Positions 33,178 through 43,240 of a stretch of DNA of 64,000 nucleotides are shown in pieces. Under the pieces are notes generated by a model, which ran no database searches, was not told the DNA's origin, and saw only the letters and a program-made list of their open reading frames with translations. Source of the stretch: Rhynchopus sp. YZ270_cl-10. Lineage: Eukaryota > Euglenozoa > Diplonemea > Diplonemida > Diplonemidae. The stretch covers positions 682,001 to 746,000 of the forward strand of contig OZ037895.1 in NCBI GenBank assembly GCA_964035575.1, given 5' to 3'. Each line of letters begins with the position of its first letter. The first letter of the stretch is position 1. The position numbers were made by a program, and so were the translations under genes.

Positions 33178-36100
33178 TCAATCGCTTTCGTCTTTTTCTA
33201 TACGCCTTCGTTTGGGTGGGTTGGATAGATGGCCTCTGCCGGCAGGGTTGCGCCCGTATTTGCGTTCACCTGGTCTGTTCGTGAGGAGGAGGGCCTTTTG
33301 GAGGAGGGGGAAGAGGGTGTCCACGATGTAGGCATTGACCACCTTCTCCTGCGCGGCGACAGAGGCAAAGGTGTGTGTACCACCACTGCTCCGTGCAATC
33401 CGCATATCAATGCAGATGCGTCCACCCCCAGTGCACTTCAGAGAGTAGTGCAGCTCGTCGTCACACACAGACATATGCCCTACCGCAAGCATCGTTCGGA
33501 AGCGCCCCACAGAAAACGTCTTCGTCAGCAACCCCGCAAACTGTGCAGAATCAATGTAACTCCCGCAGTGCTGTAAGAGGGGGGAAGAAGTGGGTTTGGG
33601 TTGTCCTCGCAGGGGAGCGGGGGTGGTGGTGGTAGAATGTACCCTTTGTGAAAAGGCGGGGTTTTGATACTTTAAAACGGAGGGAGCTGTACAATGCCGT
33701 TCTTACGGCTGCCCAAAAACCTCCCAAAGTGTTGTGAGCTTGGACCACTCTCACCTCCCTCACTATTCATATGAAGGATAAAGGAGAAAAAGAGAGGTTT
33801 ATAAGATTACCCTAAGCCGTGCTAAGTCACCTTGATCATATTCGTTATTGCGCAGCATAAAAAAAGAAAGTGGAACGCAGCAGAACGCTCTCTTGAAGAC
33901 AAATGTAATTGACAGTCCGTTTCTCGTGGGGGCTTCACCCGTCCTATGGCTGAATACCGTACATCCTTCACAACTGGCCTTCCAGAAGTAGGTCACATCT
34001 GAGGCAGAAGCATTGAGATCCTTTCTTGGTATAGGTGGCCATCCTGTCCAAAGGGTGAAGCCTGAAGGCACGCCAGCCCCTCCCACACCACAGACTACCG
34101 GTGCTTTCTCGCACCTTCCCCAGCCTCAGGAAGATGTGACATCTGATGTTTCATTCCAAACCGGTTGCCCCGCTTCACCACCGCAGACCCCACCCGTGAT
34201 ATTCCTCAAAAAATAAAAATGGGTTCGGGCTCTAGATAAAATTACCCACCAGGAGACCCCTCCGGCCAACGGGAGGACAGAGAAGTTGAAAGTGCAAACA
34301 TCTCACCGTTCATCGGCGGTTCCCCGAGGGTTCCCAGAGAGCACTTCATTGGCATGTACACGGTTACCACGAGGGAGGTTGCATGCAGGCACATAAGCAT
34401 TGCCCCATCAGAGGGGGGATATTACGTAAAGAAGTCAAAAAGCCTCGTCTCCTGGCAAACAGCGCAGGGGTGTCTACTATATCCAAACAAGGACGAACGC
34501 CGCCAGAGCGCGGTGAATACACCCTATCCCTTTTCATCCCAGTGAAGGAGGCCACGTAGCCCACGCTTTTCTGCGCGTCTGTTCACGTTCTCTATTATCC
34601 TACCCATTATTCGTCCACACAGGAAATACAGACCGCACCCTTAACTCCCCCGTGAGTATGGCACGCCATAGTTAACCCTTGGTCTTACCCCCATGTAAAA
34701 AAAAAGTATAAAACCCAGTTGTGAAGGGAAGACTAAGAACACGGATATACTTCACGAACCAGTGAACCATCCTTCAGCTGAGATCAGGATGAATGGAACA
34801 AGCTTCTCGGGCTTGCTTAGGTGCAGGAAGAGGCTGGAAAGATGAATGCAGCGTTTGACGCTGTCGTTCAACAGCAAGCGCTCGATTCAGTCATTCAAGA
34901 ATTGAACATCAGGGTCGCCTTCATTGTCGTTGACAACTCCACGGTATCAGGCGTGTCTGACCGACGTGGACGTTGCAGTACTGAGGTGTTGGTCTCATTT
35001 CCTCAGCAACATGGCCTACCCATACATGCAAATCATGCACAAGGATGCAATGGCGTTTGTGACATTGTTCTGTTCTGACATGCGGGACTCAACCTGCAAA
35101 ACAAGGAGAAGGAGGTACGTAGACTTCCAGAAAAAATGGGACGACCAAGTGAAGCAAGGGAAGAAAGCGGCACACGACGAGCTCAAAAAGGTAAAGGTGA
35201 TACTGCGACTAATCGACGAGGGAAGGAGCACCAAGGCTCGAGCAGAGCACGAGAACGTCACTGAAGTAATAATCTTAGACGAAAGTGAAGACATCAAAGG
35301 AGACATGCACACTCCCTAGGCAGCACCGGTGCAGTTAGGTGTGCACCTTGCCACGCCTCTCATCAAGAGGCACTGCATTCGACGTGAACTGATCCACAAA
35401 CCTCGATGCTCTAAAGTTGTGCTCTTCTTGCATCAGGTTCACCTTCGCACCAAGGAGGACGTCTGCCTCGACTGTGCCCACCTCTGTGAACAGCGCTGCA
35501 TTGTGAAACCGTTGCGTCTGACTACATGAGGGCGAGGAATTGGGGCAATCTCGGAGGAGAACTTGCTTTCCAATCGTCGCCTCATGCAATAGTGCGTCAA
35601 CATAAGTGACGAGAGGCTTGTGCAGAAAACCCCAGGGAACACTGCCTTCACTGTGCAGCCATGGCGCGCAACATTTCTGGACTACATGCACATCCCCGTG
35701 CTCAAACCAAAAACGGGCTAGTCACCCACTCACCGAACCCGTGTGTCATTCCATCAAACGACACCCCACAGACAAATGCACGAAAACACCCCCTAGCCAG
35801 ACACAGCTTCCCCTCCCATCATCACCACAAACGATGGAGGAAAGCGCCACCCACCCAAACCCTCACACTCACACTCACGACAGTGTGCACCTGCACCACC
35901 CACACCCAAGGACAGCCGTGCACCGCCAAAGGTAATGCCTGAGAAGAGACTTCTCCTTGAAGCCCTCCTTCACAAACAAACGCTGTCTTCGCATACAAGC
36001 CCACACCCCTGCCTCCAGCACAGCCTCACTCACAAGAGTTCCCTCCACACCCCAAGCACCCCAAGCACCCCAAGCACCCCAAGCACCCCAAGCACCCCAA

Positions 36101-39100
36101 GCACCCCAAGCACCCCAAGCACCCCAAGCACCCCAAGCACCCCAAGCACCCCAAGCACCCCAAGCACCCCAAGCACCCCAAGCACCCCAAGCACCCCAAG
36201 CACCCCAAGCACCCCAAGCACCCCAAGCACCCCAAGCACCCCAAGCACCCCAAGCACCCCAAGCACCCCAAGCACCCCAAGCACCCCAAGCACCCTAAAA
36301 AACCCCCCCGATCCCCAGCGGGGTGCAGCACCGTTGTATCACCACCTGGTCAACGCCGGGATGACACCAGGGTACTGATGCAGAGCCCTCCTATGACGCA
36401 TGACATGCCGAGAGTGCGTATGTCTCCTTGGGTCTGTTGGGCTGCCTTCCAACACAACCCAGGAAGCCCCTGTAGCTGCAGACTTCTTCTGTATCGAAGC
36501 TACACCTCTGGAACACCTCCTGGCCCCTTTCAGGTGCAAGAAAAAAGCCCCCTCCCACTGCTGAGTGCCAACAACCTCCACGTGTAACCTCACCTGCGAC
36601 ATCATGCAAAGAAACGCCTGCAAACTGCGAACACCAGCCTCCTGGGGCCTCCAGGTGCAACAACAAAGCGCAACATAAATTGAGCAGAAAAGCGGCAGAA
36701 ACCCCCCCAGAAGAAAAATAGAAGTCCTGGAAATGCAGGGTTCTTCCAATCGCAAAGACTGCTTTCTCTTCCTACCCTACATAACCCTCTCCTCACCCAC
36801 GACGCCTCCCGTAACCCTATCATCTACAGTACAACCACACGAAAGCCCAATTCCAAAATGAGCCAAAAAGACTCAAAGCAATCCCGGGACAACAATACGT
36901 CGACACCCCCCTTTAACAACTTCGAGCAGCGTGGAATACTTCTCAAAGAGTCAAGCAACGAAGTCACTCATAAAAAGCCTGCAGGACGGTCTCTCTCCCT
37001 TCCCTTTGTCCGTCACAATCTACAAACAAAACCCCACCCTCAATTTCTGGTCGGGCTTTGAGATTCGAAGTCGGTCCACTCCTCAACAGGAGCTAACACT
37101 AACACCATCTCCGCCCCCCTTCCCCCCCAGGCATACCCCAAAGGCGAATTCGGATCCCCCCCACTCACTACTGTCCACCCCCCACAGATCTATCGAAGCG
37201 GATCCATCAGATCAAGGCTCACAGTTCTTCACCCCCCCCTTCCCCGTCAGAGTCCCTTCCCCTCAGGTGACTCTGCTTGACCCTGTCGTGACGGCGGTGA
37301 GATCCCCCTTCGTCCTAGTGGCGACACAGACATCATCTACGGAAGATTGTTCCCCACCCACTGCAATAGGCAGTTAACTCCTTACGTCAGGCGTCGGTGT
37401 GTTGCCGGGATCCAGTGCAGATTGCCGTCAGTCCTAAAACCCGCAGGGCGAAATGCAATGCCTCATCGTCAAAGAAACTGAAGACACACTCACCCCCGTA
37501 CCGTACTGGTGCACACAATGCCGTCCTTACCTCGCCAGCAGCCCCCCCAATGAAGCGTTATGAGCTTGCAGGACCACTCACATCTCCCTCACTACCCCCC
37601 TGGACAGACCCCATGTGCTTCTGGAACAGAACCGATATCCCAGCAAACAACAAACCCTAACCGACTAATAGTCGAGCAAATGAAACCTCACACCCGTGTA
37701 TGACCACCGCCCACATTATCGAAAGTGCAATCTGACCCCTGGCCCTTACATATGAGACTGCGTGAAGCATGCTACAGATGACAAGCGCATTTGTGCGTCC
37801 CCGAAGAACCAACAAGACCTCAACCTTAACACGTCATGCGATTCAATACCCAGTTGTGGCAACCCATTCCCCTCAGTTCGCGAGCACTGCTCTCTAGCTG
37901 GTCAGCTTCGCTTAAATATGCAATGACCACACCACCCCCACCCCTGATCACCGATCACTCATCTCTGAGTGATCGGACGGAAAACAGGATAAAAGCGCAA
38001 CAGACGTTAACCCTACCTCGCACCTCACCCCACACCTACCACCCCGACAGCGCAGAATTCGGTCAAATGAATGATCGACTGCTGTACGAAGTGGTCATGG
38101 ACCTGGCAAATCACACGGGAACAGAGGCAATGTGTGTCGGGACGGTGCAGGGGAGTAACATTATGATAATGATCTCGTGTATGCAGTGTGCAAACACCAT
38201 CCTGCAGCGCGGCCTTTCACACACACCTCTGCCCACCCCCACACCCCCGGACAATGAACCTGCAGATCCTCATGCAAAGCACGAGAATGCGGTATCTAAT
38301 GCCGGACTGCAACCCCAACCAGACGTTCCCTGCCAACACACAGCATAGCGCAACCCATCACGTATCGCGAGTCGATGCGTATAAACGTTTCCGTAGTACC
38401 ATTAAGATCCGTCACAGCACCCCCACACCACCCAAAAGGGGCTATGTTCTGCGCAAGAATTACCCTCACAAGGCATCCACCACAGCACCCAACCCACCCC
38501 CACCCCCACCCCAACGGCACACCTCTTCACCAATGAGCGCTACTCTGACCATGACGTCGTGCTCTTGCTCGCAGCATACATCTAACAAACAGTTTTCGCA
38601 GCCCCTACCCCATAGAACCCCTCATAACGTACGGAATGGCCATATGACAAGTCATGTGTCCAATCAGCTCAACGTACAGCAGTATCGCAGCAATCCCCAA
38701 GACCCAAGCTCAGACTGAGCCCCCTCCCCTTCTAGAGAGGACCTGAGGAATACCCCACGTCGGTGTAATAAAAAAAGTGTGATTTGTGTTCCCCGAGAAA
38801 AAGGAGTTATCGCGGTGCAGAACTACTCACTACGTAGAACGAAATGCGGTCGGATGCGTTAAATACATCGGTTATCGTTAAAGAGAAAGTTGGTCAGAAC
38901 CTACGTCAATCTACCATACCATAGTTGTTGTCACACGGGAAGGGAAGAAATAGCGGAGCGCCAAATCTGCAAAGGGTCTGCTCTCGATGCCTTCTTCTGT
39001 GACGGTGAACGTTGAGAGCCAGTTGCACAGCTTGAAGACCCCCTTCGTGAGGAGCGAAGAGCAGCAGGCCATGGCCTTCATGAAGCCATTTGGCCAGAGG

Positions 39101-39405
39101 TGGATCTTACACTCTGGGAGGTTCACCGCGATACACCCGAGGGTGCGGGATGGCATCACGTAGGGGAGGTGCTTGATCACCTGATTGAAGTACTTCCCGA
39201 GGTTGAGGGGTGAAGTGAGAGCAGTCTTAGTATGCAGGCTTGCGTTTATGAAGATCAACTTCGACGTCGTGTGGTGCGTCAACAGCGACGCATCTAGCAA
39301 CGGCATCTTCTGCGCAAACATATCCGGCACAGTGATCTCCTCCAACAGCTCCCGCCTCCTCTCATCATCGCACCCCTGCAAACTAGGCCCTGCAGGCCCA
39401 CTCAT
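33178..39405 (-). CDS. Divergent TBP-like protein (2 exons, 5.3-kb intron)
   Basis: Exon 39405-38920 ends ...RVTTTM before a GTATGG donor; exon 33570-33178 follows a TTACAG acceptor. Both are phase 0 and give 292 residues. The N-terminal half has the strand and stirrup pattern of a TBP lobe: LNLGKYFNQ, YVMPSRTLGCIAV, then KIHLWPNGFMKAM (compare the lobe ending in IFSSGKMV and a helix). The second exon ends GTHTFASVAAQEKVVNAYIV then FPLLQKAL, like the last helix of the second TBP lobe, and a basic tail PKRRRIEK. TBP or a TBP-related factor is my best reading, but identity is low and the two exons could be separate genes. The start at 39405 was chosen over one 27 codons upstream because the extra residues are low quality. 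Confidence 0.4.
33797..33833 (+). repeat. Dispersed repeat family A, copy 8
   Basis: TTATAAGATTACCCTAAGCC GTGCTAAGTCACCTT; the loop is shortened. Confidence 0.65.
34279..34322 (+). repeat. Dispersed repeat family B, copy 5
   Basis: AGAGAAGTTGAAAGTGCAAA, CATCTCACCGTTCATCGGCGG; together with the copy at 2,294 this is the best preserved. Confidence 0.7.
36048..36290 (+). repeat. 9-bp minisatellite, 27 identical copies
   Basis: CACCCCAAG is repeated exactly 27 times with no visible substitution. Because 9 is a multiple of three, each plus frame reads a three-residue peptide repeat (STP, APQ or HPK type). Perfect identity points to recent expansion by slippage. Nothing around it shows that it is translated. 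Confidence 0.9.
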
Positions 39406-39821
39406 CACCCCTATGTGTTTTATGCCAAAACCCCCCCCCTTTAGGTGCCCCACACCAATACCCAACCTGTTTGATGGAATGTACAATATATTCAGACGAT
39501 GACATCATATAAATACAAAAAAAAAGGTTTCAAAGGTAATTATTGATGCAGACTCCCCGAAGTGCACATACAATCATTCAGATGCATTTCATGTCAAGGT
39601 AAGAAAAATCTAAAGAAAAGGAGGATAAGAGGGTGGATAGGGGCTCGTTTAAGAAAAATGGAAACGTTCCGCAGGAAAGAGGGATGAATATGAGACAAAA
39701 AGAAAGGTGAGAATAAATGAGCATTTATTAAATAAATGTGGGGCCAGGATATTTTAAAAAACGCCCTCCTACCGCAGGTTTGCCCCCTTTGTTCCAATAA
39801 TTCATTTGGGCAAAAAAATAA

Positions 39822-39912
39822 AGTTGCCTTGAAATACAAAGCCCTCTCGTGACAGTGTACTTCGTACATGACCGGTGCACCGTGGGGTGGAACCCAACCC
39901 CATGCAGTCCAA
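39822..39912 (+). repeat. Dispersed repeat family D, fullest copy
   Basis: CCTTGAAATACAAAGCCCTC, TCGTGACAGTGTAC, a GTAC-TTC-GTAC hairpin, ACCGGTGCACCGTGG, then GGTGGAACCCAACC. The inner palindrome CGGTGCACCG is close to perfect. Confidence 0.7.
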
Positions 39913-40074
39913 TATCCATTTCGTGGTTTACATCTGAAGAAAAAGAGGAGATAAAAAAAGGGATAGAATCTGAGTTGCTCATGATGCATCACATGAGGCT
40001 TAGATGTCAGGAAAGTCAGAAGGCTTTCGGTAGATCAGCAAAGCTGCCATGTTTACAAAACAAAAAAAAAAAAG

Positions 40075-40120
40075 TAAAGTTTAGTAAGATGAGTCTAAGC
40101 CCTGCTGCTTAGTCCTAAAA
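40075..40120 (+). repeat. Dispersed repeat family A, copy 9
   Basis: AGTTTAGTAAGATGAGTCTA, AGCCCTGCTGCTTAGTCCTAA. Confidence 0.6.
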
Positions 40121-40307
40121 AAACAAAATGGCATGTCGTACCGTACAAGCCCTCTCCCATGCCTTTTTTAGTAACCCACACCCACCCCCCGCCCCGTTAA
40201 CGCACAACCTCTCTATAACACAGTAACATTTGCTGCACTGCCCACCGAGACGCCAGCTGCGGCAATGTTAGGGTCTATCCCTCCCGCGCCTGCCTTGGTG
40301 ACTGGTC

Positions 40308-41332
40308 CTATCTGTAGGTAAGATACGACAGGAAGCTCCCTACTGTGTCCATGAAGTTAGCGTTGGACACTGAATGATGGAACGTGAAGTCATAGTGCAC
40401 ACCGTCGTTGGGCGGGACGTACTGTTCCGCCAGGGCTGTGTCTGTCGTCCTCACGATGAAGTTTAGTGCGCGCAGCATACTTTGTTGGAGATCGCCCTTT
40501 GACGCACGTGCCTTGATGCATAACTGTATTTCGGGGGGAGGAAGGAATTGCTTGTTAATGACTCTATTGTACCGTATTACCCAGTACAACTCGTTACACG
40601 TACCTACACATACTCACACACAACACACACACACAAGTACACACAATTACACCTAATAACGGTACATCTAAACATAAACATAAACACATAAATTTAGATC
40701 AGTTGCAACAGTAAATACTTAAAAATCCGCAGGAAAAAGGGTATGCATAGTTTACCACAGATCTTACGAAAACTACGAAAAAAAAAGCGCAACTACTATA
40801 TTTGGTGTGGTCGGAATCAGACGAGAAGTAAAGGGAATTTGTGTTCTGATGACACCAATCATAGTCTTTTTCCCTTAGACACTATCAGATTAACGGGGAG
40901 CATTGGAAACACATAGGGTAATTAGGCCTGTGTGACGTATACTGTACTTTTGATTCCGGCTGGGGAGGGGATGCATACCGGAACAACCCATCGTTCCCAT
41001 TCGTAAGTGGTGTTCTGACTGTTGACATTCATCATGCGTACCTGCAGGTGGAAGACCTTGTCGATCTTTTGATCTCGCTTCACTTTTTGGAGGGCTTTGC
41101 ATAAGTCTTGAATGCCCTTTGCGACCTTTGTGTGTACTACCTGGTCGTCCTGACCTACCTTGCAGTACGCCAAGGGAATGGCAAGCGTGCTCTCTGCAAG
41201 GGTGGCCTCCAAAGGAAAGACTGGGCCAAGCAAACGCTGGAACAGTATCGAATGCACAATACAGTCCAACGCATCTGCGATCTGCGTTTCCTCCAAAGGT
41301 ATTTCTTCTAGTTCATGGTATTTCGGGTTCAT
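40308..41332 (-). CDS. ATG101: Autophagy protein ATG101 (2 exons)
   Basis: Exons 41332-40979 and 40523-40308 join in phase 0 (GTTCCG|GTATGC donor, AATACAG acceptor) to 189 residues; human ATG101 has 218. ATG101 is a HORMA-fold partner of ATG13 in the kinase complex that starts autophagy. The N-terminus LEEIPLEETQIADALDCIVH matches the family opening strand and helix, YEWERWVVPLCIKA across the exon junction matches the WEVWTVKV strand, and the C-terminal HYDFTFHHSVSN matches the final strands. The segment just before the YEWERW strand, where animals carry the Trp-Phe finger that recruits other factors, reads MMNVNSQNTTYEW, so the finger is not visible. The start is the only ATG upstream of the conserved strand. 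Confidence 0.7.
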
Positions 41333-41679
41333 TTAACAGCAAAGTACAAAAAAAATCAAGCGAAAAAGAAAAAAGAGGTTAGTGTGTGTATTAGCCCTGT
41401 ATACGTGGTTGATATCAGATGTGGGGAAGGGGTAGGAGAATAGTGTGAAAAAAACGTCAGAGTATTCCATTAAAATTTCTTTCTTCAAAAGCAGTAATTG
41501 AAACCGCAGATGCCACTCTGTGCAATCGCCACCTATTTTTTTCCCCCCCCCTTCCTTCGATAGAATGAGCTAAATGATGTACAGGGAAATAGGCAAGATA
41601 GAAAAAAAAAATGATGATGTTCAGCGCAGATAGTCGGCATCGCGAAGGTTGTTGGTTGATTTCTTTTACGTGGGTCACA
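41333..41679. other. Intergenic, no gene seen
   Basis: Short spacer between ATG101 and TRM9-like genes; nothing recognised. Confidence 0.6.
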
Positions 41680-42516
41680 TCACACCGTTGCTGTTGGTAC
41701 TGCTGTAGGGGTTGCGGCTTCTCCTTCGGCACACTTCTTCGCAATGACACACCAGTTGTCGCAATCATAATAAGACTTCTCTATTGTCACCGGCCCTGCC
41801 GCCTTCATGAGATCCTCAAGCTCCCCCTCCACGAAGAGATGGTAGTACCTGTCGTGCACCTCGTCCTTCTCTTCAGCCTGCTCTTTGGTGCCTTCTTCCT
41901 CTTCCGCTTTGGGTGTATTCTTCGCAACCTTCGCTTTTTTGAATTTGTCGTGCATGGTCCAGGGCACCGTAACATCTTGTGTCCCCGCAGCGAGAAAGCG
42001 TTTCTGCCCTGCAGCCCAGACGTACACCAGGAGGCATCCTCCAGGGCGGAGGACGCGGATCATCTCGGAGAGTGCACGTCCACGGCGCTGAGGGGTGGAG
42101 AGGTGGTGGAGCATGGCAATGGAGAGCACCGCGTCGAAGCTGTTGGGCTTATGAGGGAGGCTTACAGCATTGCAGACCTGGCACTGAATGCCCTGTGAGG
42201 CAGCGAAGGTAAGCAGGCCTTCACTCATGTCGCACCCCATCAGAATACGTCCACCCTCCACACCAGCAAGACTCTTCCCGTTCCCGCAGCCTACATCCAA
42301 AATAAAGCTGCTCTCAGCCTGGCTGTTCACAAATTCTGCCACCTTGGGCCACGCCTTATACCGTGTCGAACTGAAGTGCGGTGCAATAGCCTCATACACC
42401 TTGTGTACGTGAGCACTCTCAAACGCATCCTCACGGCCTTGCGCTACACCATCCCACACATCAAGGCAAGTCGCGTCCCCAAACTTCCGTTTTACTCCAG
42501 ATACATGCTCCCCCAT
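41680..42516 (-). CDS. TRM9: TRM9-like tRNA wobble-uridine methyltransferase
   Basis: A 278-residue class I methyltransferase starting at MGEHVSGVKRKF. VHKVYEAIAPHFSSTRYKAW is the family's opening motif, ILDVGCGNGKSL is the SAM-binding motif I, and IAMLHHLSTPQRRGRALSEM with VLRPGGCLLVYVW are motifs IV-VI. TRM9, with TRM112, makes the final methyl ester of mcm5U at the tRNA wobble position; ALKBH8 has the same domain. No RRM or AlkB domain is attached, so this is the free-standing TRM9 form. The insert KAEEEEGTKEQAEEKDE sits between the conserved core and the last helices, as in fungal and animal members. The longer in-frame upstream extension is not conserved and was left out. Confidence 0.85.
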   Translation of the reverse strand: MGEHVSGVKRKFGDATCLDVWDGVAQGREDAFESAHVHKVYEAIAPHFSSTRYKAWPKVAEFVNSQAESSFILDVGCGNGKSLAGVEGGRILMGCDMSEGLLTFAASQGIQCQVCNAVSLPHKPNSFDAVLSIAMLHHLSTPQRRGRALSEMIRVLRPGGCLLVYVWAAGQKRFLAAGTQDVTVPWTMHDKFKKAKVAKNTPKAEEEEGTKEQAEEKDEVHDRYYHLFVEGELEDLMKAAGPVTIEKSYYDCDNWCVIAKKCAEGEAATPTAVPTATV

Positions 42517-43240
42517 TTGTGCTGTATGACTTAGTGCAAGGTGAAGGGGGGTTAAGGGCAGAGAAATATCTTCGGTACTTTTGCTGGATACAAAACCAGA
42601 ATGAGCTGGAAAACTGGATTGGGGGAAAATCAAAATAAAAAGTGGGATTCGTGATGCAGCTTTTCGTCGCACCCGCACCACATTCCTACTCACAGAAGTA
42701 AGCCCCACTCGTAAACGAACCCCAAAAAATCGTTCATTGAGCCCGCCCAACTAAGGTCCTTCACCAGGATTCAACTGAGAGCGCTCATTTCACAAGGAAT
42801 CACGTCAAAAACGAGGGACTGGGGGAAGCAAAAGAGACATTGGTTGGGCAAGAATCACAGAAACAAAACTAATGTAAATGTGTGTCAGAAATCAGTGATC
42901 ACCAACCGCGGTCAACAAAAAACACAGGTGAACAGCAATAAAAATTCTAGAAAACACTTGTGCTTTCTAGTTTTAAACATACATTTTCCCACCACCGCCA
43001 GTCTAACCCCTCAAACACGGAGGGGTCTGTACAGGGTCCGTCTCCAGAAAACAGCACGCGGACAAAAGCCAAAGTCTCTCTAAATCGACCCACATCCTGG
43101 TTACTGCAGCTCAAAAATCGGATTCGCGACTTTTGTAGCGTCTGTGGGCCACTCACAATGTTGCCCGTGCCGTACTAAAAACAAACGTATTCAGACACAA
43201 AACACCACAAAAGTGGATATTTGCATGCGGTTAGCGTATA
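42517..43240. other. Left flank of the satellite
   Basis: No supported gene. A minus-strand open stretch at about 43,140-42,947 reads RFRETLAFVRVLFSGDGPC and WRWWENVCLKLE, which looks more protein-like than average, but it has no start, splice context or known family. Confidence 0.45.

Larger units (their letters stand above)
33571..38919. other. 5.3-kb intron or insertion of unknown origin
   Basis: This stretch lies between the two TBP-like exons. It differs from its surroundings: homopolymers are rare from about 34.7 to 38.7 kb and the plus strand is C- and A-rich. Several decayed coding-like pieces occur on the plus strand (for example 34,924-35,319, with a Lys-rich helix after a YVDFQKKWDD segment, and near 38,040-38,200), none matching a family I know. 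An imperfect direct repeat of about 85 bp occurs at 33,689-33,772 and 37,505-37,600. Copies of repeat families A and B lie at its left end. It may be a large mobile element, but no terminal structure or enzyme proves that. Confidence 0.4.
39406..40307. other. Intergenic with repeat copies
   Basis: No supported gene. It holds the fullest copy of repeat family D (39,822-39,912) and a family A copy (40,075-40,120). Confidence 0.55.

Noticed and set aside
33551-33763. Open frame just upstream of the second TBP-like exon as its continuation
   Set aside because: It runs through the acceptor in a different phase and shares its sequence with the direct repeat at 37.5 kb, so it belongs to the intron or insertion.
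35935-36378. Ser-Thr-Pro or Ala-Pro-Gln repeat proteins over the 9-bp minisatellite
   Set aside because: Every frame is open only because the unit is a multiple of three; the flanks show no coding signs.
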